Under the pieces are notes generated by a model. That model searched no databases, was not told the origin of the DNA, and was given only the letters and a program-made list of their open reading frames with translations. A stretch of DNA of 64,000 nucleotides from Aurantiochytrium sp. KH105. Taxonomy: Eukaryota; Sar; Bigyra; Thraustochytrida; Thraustochytriidae. Shown here piece after piece: positions 20,473-30,457 of the stretch; position 1 is the first letter of the stretch; each line of letters opens with the position of its first letter. The translations under genes and the position numbers were made by a program. The DNA lies in the NCBI GenBank assembly GCA_003116975.1, contig BGKB01000512.1, positions 95,846 through 159,845 on the forward strand, read 5' to 3'.

Positions 20473-22248
20473 ATGCAGAGCGCGGTGGCAAGGCTCACGG
20501 CCAGACACGCAACGCCAGCGACGGCGGGCCCGGCACGCCTTGCGGCGAGCACGATACCGCTCCGGCAGAGCTCGGGGCGCGCGGGAGCCCAGAGCGCGCG
20601 CAGGCTGCGGCACCTGCGAACGATCCTCTTGGCGCCCTTGTCCGCGGTCTGCGTGCGCGCGGCGTCAACGACGGCGGCGGCGGCGACGGCGACGACGACG
20701 ACCACCTGCGCTGCGCAAATGGAGCCCATGGAGGCGGCGAGCTGGAACGTGGCCGCCATCAACAACAACCCGTTCGAGTACTGGATCTCGTACGATGACG
20801 ACGCGTACAATGGCATGATGGAGGACGTCCAGCGCTTCATTGAGGCCCCTGGCGACGACGACGTGCCCGTGTCGGAAGTGATCAACGATGGTATGGTCGG
20901 CGAGCTCATGGAGCTCATGAAGGCCTATGGCTGGACTGACCTGGACGCTGTCGAGGCCAAGTGGAACAATGAATTTCGCGACCGCAAAATCGTGTCGGGC
21001 TTTCTCAAGGACAAGGAAATTGGCAACAAGCGCCTGGCATCCATGCTGGATCGCGTCACCAATACCATCAATTTGGCCGATGGCTCGCAGGCGTACCGTC
21101 CAACACCCATCAACTGCTACCAGGACACCTTTTCATCGTTTGCAGACTGGTGGGCCCACTGGAAGACATTCATGTTCAAGGATAAGCTGCGCGTGCGACT
21201 CAAGGGCAAGGAAGTCGAAGTCCTCCCTGCGGACCTCTTGCTCCCCATCAAGCGCTCCAAGTACCCGGCCATCACACCGGAGGAAGAGGCCATGAGCTTG
21301 CCGCTTCAGACGATTTGTGCAGCCGCCTTTGACGGCATTCTCGTGCATATGCTCAACAAGGTGGCCGGACAGGAAACGTGGCAAGACCTGCGCAAGCAGC
21401 TGAGCAATGCGCTTAATCGGCAAAAGAACGTGCGTACGCTTCAAGTGCTTGACGAGACATACGGAAGCGCAGATGTCATCTTTCTGCAAGAGGTCGCAGG
21501 GGCCTTTATCACGAGTCTTGAGCAGCATCCTTCCCTTTCTCAGCGCTATTCAGTCCTCGCGCCCGTCACCTCGGGGAAGCGCGATCAGCTTTCGGTGATT
21601 TTGGTCAAGAAGGGTGTCTTTGATGCGAGTACGGCCAAGGATGTCACAGATGCCGTCGCTGCCAAGTTTCCCAGTGATGTGGATGTGCCCGTTGCCGAGG
21701 GCGATCTTGCTGCCTTTCTTGTGGCGAGTGGCTCTGGCACAGACACCCGCTCCTTTTTGCTGGCTTCTTTCCATGGCGACACCAACGGTCTTGCGACGAT
21801 TCCCGTTGTCAAGGCCGTGACAGACTACGTCAAGGAGGACCTGGAGAGCGGAATTCCACTTCTCTTTGGTCTCGATGCCAACACGTATGAAGAGGGCAAG
21901 CCGGGCAAGACCCAGGACGTCTTAGAATTTGGCAAATTCTTTGTTGAGCAAGGCCTCACTTCGACGTGGGGAGACGTGCCTCGACCCACGGAATACACTA
22001 CGTTTAACGCGCGCACGTTCTTGCAGCCACAGCTTAACAAGGCTGTGACCAAGGAGGAAGTGCGCGCCAAGGGCGATGTCAACCCCAAGGACTTTATCCT
22101 CTTTTACAAGGACCAGATGGAGGCTTCTACTCCGACGGTCAAGGACAACACGGGAGATCGCACCTTTGTAGAGGCTGTTTTCCCCACTCTTACTTTTCCA
22201 TCGGACCACGCCGTCATCTCGGCCAAGGTCAAACTTTTGGACGCCTAA
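20473..22248 (+). CDS. Endonuclease/exonuclease/phosphatase-fold protein
   Basis: This 591-aa protein carries the spaced motifs of the DNase I-like (EEP) fold: SWNVAAINNNPFEYW at the start of the domain (about residue 87), IFLQEV with the metal-binding Glu, FHGDTNG, LDANTYE, and a final SDHAV with the catalytic Asp-His near 580. About 200 residues of helical sequence are inserted between the first strand and the QEV motif. The fold acts on phosphodiesters (nucleic acids, nucleotides or inositol phosphates); the substrate cannot be told from sequence. The first 80 residues are rich in Arg, Ala and Ser with no acidic residues, which suggests a mitochondrial or plastid-type presequence. A second in-frame Met (MEPMEAASWN) near residue 83 would remove it, so dual starts are possible. 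Confidence 0.85.
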   Translation: MQSAVARLTARHATPATAGPARLAASTIPLRQSSGRAGAQSARRLRHLRTILLAPLSAVCVRAASTTAAAATATTTTTCAAQMEPMEAASWNVAAINNNPFEYWISYDDDAYNGMMEDVQRFIEAPGDDDVPVSEVINDGMVGELMELMKAYGWTDLDAVEAKWNNEFRDRKIVSGFLKDKEIGNKRLASMLDRVTNTINLADGSQAYRPTPINCYQDTFSSFADWWAHWKTFMFKDKLRVRLKGKEVEVLPADLLLPIKRSKYPAITPEEEAMSLPLQTICAAAFDGILVHMLNKVAGQETWQDLRKQLSNALNRQKNVRTLQVLDETYGSADVIFLQEVAGAFITSLEQHPSLSQRYSVLAPVTSGKRDQLSVILVKKGVFDASTAKDVTDAVAAKFPSDVDVPVAEGDLAAFLVASGSGTDTRSFLLASFHGDTNGLATIPVVKAVTDYVKEDLESGIPLLFGLDANTYEEGKPGKTQDVLEFGKFFVEQGLTSTWGDVPRPTEYTTFNARTFLQPQLNKAVTKEEVRAKGDVNPKDFILFYKDQMEASTPTVKDNTGDRTFVEAVFPTLTFPSDHAVISAKVKLLDA

Positions 22249-23176
22249 ATAACTTCATACCTTTTTTTTGGTGGGGAAATGGTGAGAATGTCTCGATCAT
22301 AGCAAGAAGAGCTCATGAATCCAGTCGTATGGTCGACCTAATGTTGACGCTCGACATGTGACCTGTGTTACGTAAAGAGATGAGATGATTGGTGGAATGC
22401 TCGATCGCGCTCAGGGAGCTATGAAACCAACAGATCAAACATGATTTGAGGGAGACGAGAGGTTCTTCAGAAAAGACGATCATCAAAAAGGCGTTTTGCA
22501 CATTAATTCGCGGCCTCGTGTTAGCTATGGCGTTTAATCTGTGTTCTCTGTCGGTTCCACGGTGATTAAAAGAGGAACTCTCGGTTCAATAGCTTGTCTA
22601 TTTTCAACACGATCGGAGATTTTCGAGGATCTACGTGAGGCGATGTACTTTGGATAGGTGATCCCTTGGAATACCTGCTATGATATGGCCCAGCTTTGGG
22701 CATTATGGACAGAGGACGAAAGACGCACAAACCAAATGCACAGTTTCCTTCATTTTTTTATAATGGCGTCCTCCACCGCAAAGTTCGATATAGTGTAGGA
22801 CAAGTCTTGACAGAAGTAAAAAAAAACGAAAGCAAGAGTACACACTAGCTTCGCATGGGTCTTTATGAAGAGATTCTGCAAAGAACGCAGTTCCATTGCG
22901 CGGAGAGTGATTTGTTGCTAAAAATGAGCTTTTCTTTGCAGTATAGAATCTGCAAGAACCCTTTCCCTTTGACAAGGCTTGATTTACGTACGTGTGCCCC
23001 TCGTTTGTACGGGCAAGTGAGCTTTGTCTGAAATTCACTTGCAAACGCACGTGCGCTGCAAGCAAGACTAACCAATAATTGTAATATAAAATCAAGCAAG
23101 AGATCGTTTGACTGGACAAATTGTGTTCAAGGCTAGCTAAACATGACAGTTGCAGAGCATGTTGTGAGCTTTTATA
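22249..23176. other. Convergent intergenic region
   Basis: This stretch is 928 bp between two converging genes and must contain both 3' UTRs. No RNA gene or convincing ORF is seen. Confidence 0.5.
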
Positions 23177-24235
23177 TTAGCGCACGAGCATGAGGGCAAC
23201 GAAGGCACCAATGAAGGAAGCCTGCACCGAGGAGGCGCTTGAGGGTGCATTGGTAGGCCACATGGTCGGGCTGCCCGTCCCCGAGGAGGTCGTGGGCTGA
23301 GGGGTGGTGTTATCACCCGGGAAGCTGCCATCACCCGGACCACCACTAAAGTTACCGCCAGGGCCACCCATGTCTCCGCCAGAGGGACCGCCGCTGCCAC
23401 CACCAGTGGAGCCGCCGTCGGAAGTCTCGTCGGTCTCGAAGCTCTCAACGCCGACCGTGACGGTGCCAAAGACGCCCTCGGTGATGTCCTCGCCTGCGTA
23501 CAATGCCGTAAGGTTCATGAGGCCATAATCGCCGTCCTGGTTTGAGTAAATGCTATCTTCGGCAAGAGTCATGACCGTGGCGGTGTTGTTCTCGTAGTAC
23601 CAGGTCGAGTGAATTGTTTCGCGTTCCTCGTCCGGGAAAAAGAGCTGGCCAACGTGCGAAACGGTGCCGCCAGTGTACGACTCTCCGCCATCTGTCTCGG
23701 TGATGTTGAAATGCACTCGAACGTGAATGTGAGTGACGCGACCTTCGTACCAGCCCGGGAAGACGGTGCTGATCTTGACAACACCAGAAGCGTTCGTGTA
23801 CTGAATACCGCGCAGAAAGGTCGAGTTGTCCGTGGCGGTGCCTGTGTTGGTGCTCTGCTCGTAAAAGTGCGAGTAGATGCCGTCTGCATCGCAGTGCCAG
23901 AATTCCACGGCCGCGCCTTCAATTTCTTCGCACGTGGTGGAATTCACAACGGTAAGCTCGATCTCAAAGGGAACGCCCAGCTTGTCTTCTGTGATGTTCT
24001 CCCGAATGGGCGCCTCGTCCCAGACGTAAGGGCCCTCGGTTGTTTCCGGGTCCAGAGGGCAGACCTCGTCGAGCGCGCGGCCTTTAGCAAGGCAAGCCTC
24101 CGAGAGCCTGCGTCCATGCGCGTTCACGCGCTCAAAGTTTGGGATGGCCGCCGACCAGTGACCCTTGGGCGCGTCGTGCGCCTCGGCCGTCACGGCCAAG
24201 ACGGCGAGCGCCAGTGCTGCTGCGAAGCCCTTCAT
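23177..24235 (-). CDS. Secreted intradiol dioxygenase, probably GPI-anchored (copy 1)
   Basis: This 352-aa protein starts with a signal peptide ending near AEA-HD. An intradiol ring-cleavage dioxygenase domain follows at about 50-245. The likely non-haem iron ligands are Tyr121 (GIYSHF), Tyr163 (PGWYEGR), His169 and His171 (THIHV). This matches the extracellular branch of the family, which opens catechol-type rings using O2. Several Asn-X-Ser/Thr sites are present. The domain is followed by a Gly/Ser/Pro/Thr-rich stalk and a hydrophobic C-terminal tail (about 18 residues), the pattern of a GPI anchor signal. The next gene upstream on the same strand is a paralogue. The ATG at 24235 is the first in the frame and starts the signal peptide. 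Confidence 0.9.
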   Translation of the reverse strand: MKGFAAALALAVLAVTAEAHDAPKGHWSAAIPNFERVNAHGRRLSEACLAKGRALDEVCPLDPETTEGPYVWDEAPIRENITEDKLGVPFEIELTVVNSTTCEEIEGAAVEFWHCDADGIYSHFYEQSTNTGTATDNSTFLRGIQYTNASGVVKISTVFPGWYEGRVTHIHVRVHFNITETDGGESYTGGTVSHVGQLFFPDEERETIHSTWYYENNTATVMTLAEDSIYSNQDGDYGLMNLTALYAGEDITEGVFGTVTVGVESFETDETSDGGSTGGGSGGPSGGDMGGPGGNFSGGPGDGSFPGDNTTPQPTTSSGTGSPTMWPTNAPSSASSVQASFIGAFVALMLVR

Positions 24236-25248
24236 CCTTGCTTTTCTCTTGGTCTTGTATCTCCCTTCTTCCTTGCTTTCTTTCTTGCTTGCTTGCTCGC
24301 AGTCGCCTCCGTTTCGGGTTTGCTTGCCCCGCCTCGGCTCGCAATCAGGCCGATAGGCTGGCAATCAGGCAGCTAGGCTGGCAGGCGCCATCTTGCCAGT
24401 GAGCATCTGCCTCGGTCGGTGCTCGAGTCAGCGGCGGCGGTGGTGTGGCCAGCTGGGTGCTTCTACTGACAAGTAGTAACAAGTGAGCGACGGCAAACGA
24501 AAAGAAACGAATTCCCCTCGCGGCTCCCACCTGGCTGACCAGGTGGCTGGCCGGCTTGGCTGGCTGACTGGCCGCTCCGCTCCGCCGCTCCTACTCTGCT
24601 CCGCTCCCAGAAGCCGGACCGCGACGCCGGGTCGGCTGGGTCACGCGCCGCTCCCACGACTCAGCGCCGTCGCGTTCTCGCAAGCACGCACGCAGGGCGC
24701 GCAAGGCCCGGCGCGAGCAGAAAGGCTCACTCACCCAAGGAGCGCGAGCTCAGGCGTGCCGAAGAAGGCGGGTCTCGCTGCATCCGTGGACGAAGAGAGG
24801 GAGCAGAAAGCGAAGGAGGAGACGCGAGTCTTCCTTCCACTCCCACCCGGCCAGCCGCCTTTCTCGAGGCTCTCTCTCTCCCTTCGCCTTGGCCTTGGCC
24901 TTCGCCGCTCCGCCGCCCGCTCCCCGCCGCCGCCGCCGCCGCCGCCGCCTCCTCGAGCGCGAAGAAAACGCGGGCGCGACGGCGAGCGAGCGGCAGGACT
25001 CCGGAGGGGGCGACCGGGAAATCCCGGTCACGGTCCTCGCTGTTTCGCTTCTATCTTTACACTCTGCCTGTTACGCGCGGGGTGGGGCGGCAGCGTTCAG
25101 AGCTGCGGCCCAGGCCTCCGGCGAGACCTCCGGCGCAGCGCGGCCTCCGGCGCGGCGCGGCCCGGCCCGGCCCTCCCCGCGCCGGCGCGGCGGCCGCGCC
25201 CGGGCACGACGCGCCCAAACCCAAGGCGCGCGCGCGTGCGCTCGCAGA

Positions 25249-25280
<32 letters not shown>

Positions 25281-27391
25281 ATCGCTCGGAGACCCGGCAT
25301 CGATGATCTATCTATCTGCGCCGCGCGGTCGGAGCAGCGCCCCCCGGCTGCGGGGGGCGCCGGACCGCTGTGGGGGTGGGTCCCAAGTACCGGGAGCGGG
25401 GCCGACCCAGCAGCGCTGCGGCGAGGAGGCGAGAGCGCGCGGGCAAAGCGCCGCAGCCGGCGGCAGGCCTTGGTGGGAGGAGGAGGAGGAGGGTGGGAAG
25501 AAGATGGCCGGTGGAGAGGAGAGACTTTGGCAGGTCTCGAGACCGTGGCGGCGGTCGAAGACGCGGGTGAGTGAGATTAGTCGATCGATCACCTGGCTGG
25601 CGAAAGCAACAAGCTGGCTGAGCGAATTGGCTCGCGAGCCTTTTTCGCCTCGGGGAGCTGGAGTGAGTAGGTAGAGGATGGACGGAGACGAACTTCCTTC
25701 GTGCGTGCGTGGGTGAGTGTCGACTCGACGACCTTTCGCGTGATCTCGCTGCTTTGAGGTAGGTTTGGATAACAAGGACGAGAACTTGAAAGAATTTGGA
25801 CGTGAGAGACCTGGCGGACTCGTGATTGTCCGTGCGGCGCGAGAGATGCGGAACGCAGAGCAGGTAGGATGGGCGGAGGTCGTCACATCCATCATGTCAC
25901 ATCACGTCATCTCGCGAGCCTTGCCTCGCCCCGCCTCACCTCGCCTCATCGCACCTCACATAATGGACCTGGCCGTTGATCAATCACTTAGCATCATGGC
26001 TGCCAGACTCAGAAAACCTGAGATCGCAAGGCGACTGACTGCTCGATCGATACTAGTCAAGGTCACGCGAGGAGCGAGTGGGGAATGCGAGAACTGCGAT
26101 TCAGAGCGCAGGTGGCCTGCAAGTGGCGGGTCACCGCCCGCCCCACCCTCCCTCCCGTCCCTCCTCTTCCCGAGTATCCTGAGGAGTCTACACCATGAGA
26201 AATAGACATGCCCGGCCTGCCACCAAACCAATCAGTCGGCGCAGGCGCGAGGGGCGGAGCTGTAACGTGGAGGCAGGGGGGGCGAAGAAGGCCTCGAGAC
26301 ACATTTCACCTTGTTCCGCCTCGTTATCATCCATTTTCTTGCCGTGCAAGCCTTGCGCGAAAACTCAAGCCGGTGATGATGATCGCATCGTCCTGCACAT
26401 TGACTTGACAAGGAAGTAAACTTCACGATGAAGCCGCCGCCTTGCCCCCTTGTCCCTCTTTTTGAAGCTACCCATCCTCATCACGAGCAAATATGATCAC
26501 TGCCATGCGTCATCGTCGCTCAAATTTTTCCCAGAAATGGCGCCAAGAACCTTGCTCGCTTTGCAGACAAAAAACCTTGCTCGTTTTGCAATAAAAAACT
26601 GGGATCAGGACCGAGCTCTCTCCATGTCCCTGTGAGCTGGTGGCTGTTGCAAGCCGAGCCGCCCGGCCGAAGCCAGCAACGGTGCGAGGGAAAAATGGCA
26701 CTACGTGCGGCTGAATGATAAGGCCACGGTTTCGTGGACCGAGAGGGCCAGATAAGAGGAGTCAGAGTCAAACAGCCGCGAGAATCCGTAGCTGCCATAG
26801 CATCATCGACTGCTTGGAAGAAAGGCGCCACCGTAAGTGCCAAATACGTGACACTCGCAGTCAGTGCCTCACCTGGAGCTGATCATCTACCTGGGCGTCA
26901 TCATGGCCGCTGTCACGTCGGAGTTGTTCAACGGCTTCGAAACCGGAGGTCAATGCTTGAAATGACTCGCGCAGCTGCCACAAGTCGTGCGCATGGCCGC
27001 AGATGCCTCGCGGAGCTCAAGGGAAGCAAAGGAGTCACCTGCTTTAAGCCAAGAACGAGAGCAACACGAAAGGAGCTAGCACTAATGATGACAGGAGAAG
27101 CAAAACATTTTTATATAATCAAACTAGGCGACCCTTGTTTGGACGCGACGGACTTTGACGGACTTTGACGGATTTAGACGGACTTTGTCAGGCCGGCTTG
27201 CTCGCGTGTGTTTAGTCGATGATCCTTGTCAGAACAAGCCAATCTTGATGATGGATGGATGGATGGCTGTTGACCTTCCCATGAATGGCTTTCCTTGTTT
27301 GGACTGCTAAAAATGAAGTTCGTCAATTTTCGGAATTGACTAAAAGTGGGATGGCACAGCCGAGAAAGTCTGCATTGATTGTTGCGCTCAC
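24236..27391. other. 3.2-kb gene-free region between the two dioxygenase genes
   Basis: No supported gene. It contains a CCG run near 24925-24950, GCGTC repeats near 25255-25280, four 10-bp ACGGACTTTG-type units at about 27149-27190 and a GGAT run near 27246-27266. The left end should hold the promoter of copy 1 and the right end the 3' UTR of copy 2. Confidence 0.5.
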
Positions 27392-28333
27392 TCACATGGT
27401 GAGCCAAGAGGACACGAGCAGCATAACCGTGGTAATGAGCGCGAAAGCAGAAGTTGTGAGACGGCTGGACGAAGAGGGACGAGCCGTGGCAGGAGCCGGG
27501 GTTGTGGTGATGGCCGTGTCGCTGTCAATGCCAACCGTCACGTAACCCACGACGCCAGACAGAATACCCTCGCCCTCATTCATTTCCGCAATCGTCATGA
27601 GCCCATACGTGCCGCCCTGGTTGCTATAAATGTTGTCCGAAGCAAGCGAGGTCTTTGAAACCGTATTGTCCGCATAGGCATCATCCGTGGCAAGCTCCTC
27701 CACAACATCATCCGCAAAAAAGAGCTGCCCCACGTGCGTCACTGTTCCGCCCGTGTAGCTCTCGCCATCTTCGGCCGCAACGATGTTAAAGTGTACGCGA
27801 ATGTGAACGTGCGTCGTGCGGCCTCGATACCATCCAGGGAAGATCGAGTTCATGACCGCGGTACCCGTCGAGTTCGTGTACTGAATGCCGCGCAAAAAGG
27901 TCGAATCATCCGTCGCGCTTCCTGAATTTGTGCTCTGCGCGATAAAGTGCGAGTAGATGCCGTCTGCGTCGCAGTGCCAGAATTCGACGGCAGCGTTGGC
28001 GACGGTCTCGCACGAAGAAGAGTTGACCACCGTCACCTGCATCTGAAAGGGCACGCCGTCTCTGTCCTCGGTCATGTCGGCGCGGATGGGCGCCTCGTCC
28101 CACACATAGGGGCCTTCGGTCACCTCTGGGTCAAGCGGGCAGACCTCGTCGAGCGTGCGGCCTTTTGCCAAGCAGGCTTGAGACAGCTTGCGGCCGTGTC
28201 GCTCGAGACGCTCAAAGTCGGGCACCTTGGCGGCCCAGTGGCCCTTGGGCACATCGTGGCCGTGCGTCGGGGTCGTCGCCACTACGGCCACGAGCGCGGC
28301 CGCCCATGCCAGTTTCGTGCTGACCGCGATCAT
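27392..28333 (-). CDS. Secreted intradiol dioxygenase, probably GPI-anchored (copy 2)
   Basis: This 313-aa protein is a clear paralogue of copy 1. The two share most residues from HDVPKGHWAAK through the catalytic domain, including CPLDPE, TEGPYVWDEAPIR, EFWHCDADGIYSHF and FPGWYRGRTTHIHIRV, and so the same proposed Tyr, Tyr, His, His iron ligands. It has its own signal peptide (about 1-25) and a hydrophobic C-terminus that fits a GPI signal. It lacks the long Gly-rich stalk of copy 1. Same-strand tandem order suggests local gene duplication followed by tail divergence. The ATG at 28333 is used because the open frame upstream has only GTG. Confidence 0.9.
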   Translation of the reverse strand: MIAVSTKLAWAAALVAVVATTPTHGHDVPKGHWAAKVPDFERLERHGRKLSQACLAKGRTLDEVCPLDPEVTEGPYVWDEAPIRADMTEDRDGVPFQMQVTVVNSSSCETVANAAVEFWHCDADGIYSHFIAQSTNSGSATDDSTFLRGIQYTNSTGTAVMNSIFPGWYRGRTTHVHIRVHFNIVAAEDGESYTGGTVTHVGQLFFADDVVEELATDDAYADNTVSKTSLASDNIYSNQGGTYGLMTIAEMNEGEGILSGVVGYVTVGIDSDTAITTTPAPATARPSSSSRLTTSAFALITTVMLLVSSWLTM

Positions 28334-28667
28334 CTTGGGAGAAAGAGACCAACGAGAGATGCTGAAAGTGGTCCGCTCCACGCGATGCCTGCACGTGCTC
28401 GCTGTACGCGCGCTGCGAAGCTGAGCAAGGGGCGGGGAGGACTTCGAGCGCGGAGGCGGGCAGCCCGAGGCGGGGGGCGAGGGGGATTGAGAACTGCCGG
28501 CACGTCGCGTGGCGCCTGAGCGATCGATGGGCTAGGGTTTGAGAGGGTGCAGAGTACCACTCCAACCCTGCCTTGAACCCTGGAGAGGAGCACCCCAGCG
28601 AGGGATGTAGACACGCGCCAGTGGCCCTGACGGGTGGGTGCATACTGACTTTATTCTAATGTAATGA
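28334..28667. other. Intergenic, upstream of dioxygenase copy 2
   Basis: These 334 bp hold the promoter of the dioxygenase and the 3' end of the bestrophin-like gene. Nothing else is seen. Confidence 0.4.
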
Positions 28668-30457
28668 TCACCTTGGCTTGGCACGAGAGACCTGGAGCTC
28701 GGGCGCATGCCGTGCCACGGTTAGGTCTGCGTCTTCATTTTTATGCAAATGCGAATGCGTGGCTTCCGCGTGCTGGTAGTGCAGAAAAAGACCTTGGATG
28801 CAAGAGGCGAACTCGAGCTCAAGCTTGATGGAGTCAAAGCCACCACCCACAAAGCAGTCCTCGAGAATACGCTGCGAATTAATGAGGCCGTGCAGGACGG
28901 TAAAGACGAAAATGGCCAACAGGGCTGCGTACACATACGTGGTCTCGTAATCCTCTGTTGTTGTCTGGAGCGAAGCAACCCAGCCAAAGTAAGGCCAGAT
29001 GATCCATGGCATGAGAAAAATGTACACGCGACCGAAAGATCGAATGCTTTGCGGGGTGCGGTACGACTTGGACACACGGAGCTCCTCGATGCGCTGCTGA
29101 TGATACCAGTGGTATTGATGCAAGCGTGAGGCTTCGCCCGAGGGAAATCCCGCACGCTTCATGATTTCGGCATGGTGAGAAATTTTGCTAAACACCTTGT
29201 TAAAGTTCTTGACAAGGTCGTTCTGCAAGGCGTGTACGCGTTTTGTCTCCTTGCGGTAATTGGGAAAAACTTGGTGTCGGCCGTGGCCGACTGTCGGCAT
29301 GGAAAGGTATTTAAAGGCAAGCTGTACGAGCTCAATGTGGTCTTCCAAGACACGCTTGTTGAAGCCATTGGGAAGACAGCAGCGACCCGTCATGCGCTTT
29401 GGGTGCTCCGGATGCGGCCACTCCCACGTGAGTGTGGCGAGGCAACTTTGCATCACGAGGGCGCGAAAGTCCGCCAGACGAAGCAGGGCGGACTCGCGCC
29501 GTGTGTACGCTAGTGTAATTGCCGATGACAAAGGCTGTGCACAAGCGGGCGAGCGAGCGAGCGAGTTAGTGATCACGTAAGTCCTTTTCTCTCTTTCTTT
29601 TTCTTTCCCCTAATGGCGAGCGAGCTGTTTGTCGAGGTAGACGTCCAGCCTTCCATGATCCAAAGAGGAGAAAAGGAAAAACTTACAAAGATGACGGCAA
29701 AACCGAGAAAGCTAAAGTCAAGCTTGACTGCAAAAATGTAATCTGTGCCGTCGTCCATAAAGACGAGCATTCCATAGGTAGCCACAAACGTATTAATGAC
29801 TACCAAAAGAGTGTCCATCGTACACGAGTGGCGGGCATAAATGGCGAGCGAAGCAAGCATATCCACCATTGCAAGGCGAAAATTGTCATAGGCTGTTCCA
29901 CACAGTCCTCGAGACTCTTGGCGCCGCGCCTGCATGTCGGCCTCTTCATTGACAAGGTACTCTGAACAGGATTCAAGGCTTGGGATCTCCATGGACCGGG
30001 AGCTTAGCTCGGCCCATTCAATTTCTGTGGCGCCGTCCACGTTGCGAAGCGAGGGCATTTGAAAGATGCCACTTCTCGACGAATTCATCTTGCTCTTTCG
30101 TCGACGATGCCGCCGCTTGCTCGTGGGACTCGAGCCCATGTCAATGCTCTCGTGGTTCAACTGTGGACTTTTGGGTGATGTCGTATCGCCATCGTTGGCG
30201 TGTGCATTTCCGGCTTCGACATCAATGTGGACTTGTGCATTTTCTTCGAGCGCCTTTCCCTTGATTCTCGCTTCGGCTTCAATCTCGCTGTTCATACTCT
30301 CCTCGCTGCTCGTCTCCTGCACCTCCATGGTCTTGTCGCCGTCCTTCCTCTCCGTCGTCACCGTGTACGAGACGGGCACAGCCTCGCCTTCTTGAGCAGG
30401 CATTTCGGGACGGCGGCCATCTTTCGACCCGTCCTCCTCCGGCCGCTTCGCCTCCAT
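28668..30457 (-). CDS. Bestrophin-like membrane protein, two exons
   Basis: Exon 1 is 30457-29687 and exon 2 is 29534-28668, giving 545 aa. The 152-bp intron (29686-29535) starts GTAAGT and ends GTGCACAG, and the join is phase 0. The N-terminal 170 residues are charged and disordered. Hydrophobic spans lie near MLASLAIYARH, DTLLVVINTFVATYGMLV and the junction FAVIF/PLSSAITLAYTRRE, and two more near the C-terminus (VYIFLMPWIIWPYFGW and VYAALLAIFVFTVLHG). The junction segment followed by RRESALLRLADFRA, and the late LEDCFVGGGFD, resemble bestrophin/UPF0187 chloride-channel-like proteins of algae and stramenopiles. The family call is tentative; the membrane topology and the splice are well supported, because each half is truncated alone and joins in frame at consensus sites. 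Confidence 0.72.
29535..29686 (-). other. Intron of the bestrophin-like gene
   Basis: This 152-bp phase-0 GT-AG intron has a GTAAGT donor at 29686-29681 and an acceptor ending at 29535. It joins two hydrophobic blocks in frame. Confidence 0.8.

Noticed and set aside
24483..25574. 363-codon plus-strand open frame between the dioxygenases
   Set aside because: Arg/Pro/Gly low complexity, overlapped by open frames in other frames; no sign of selection for protein.
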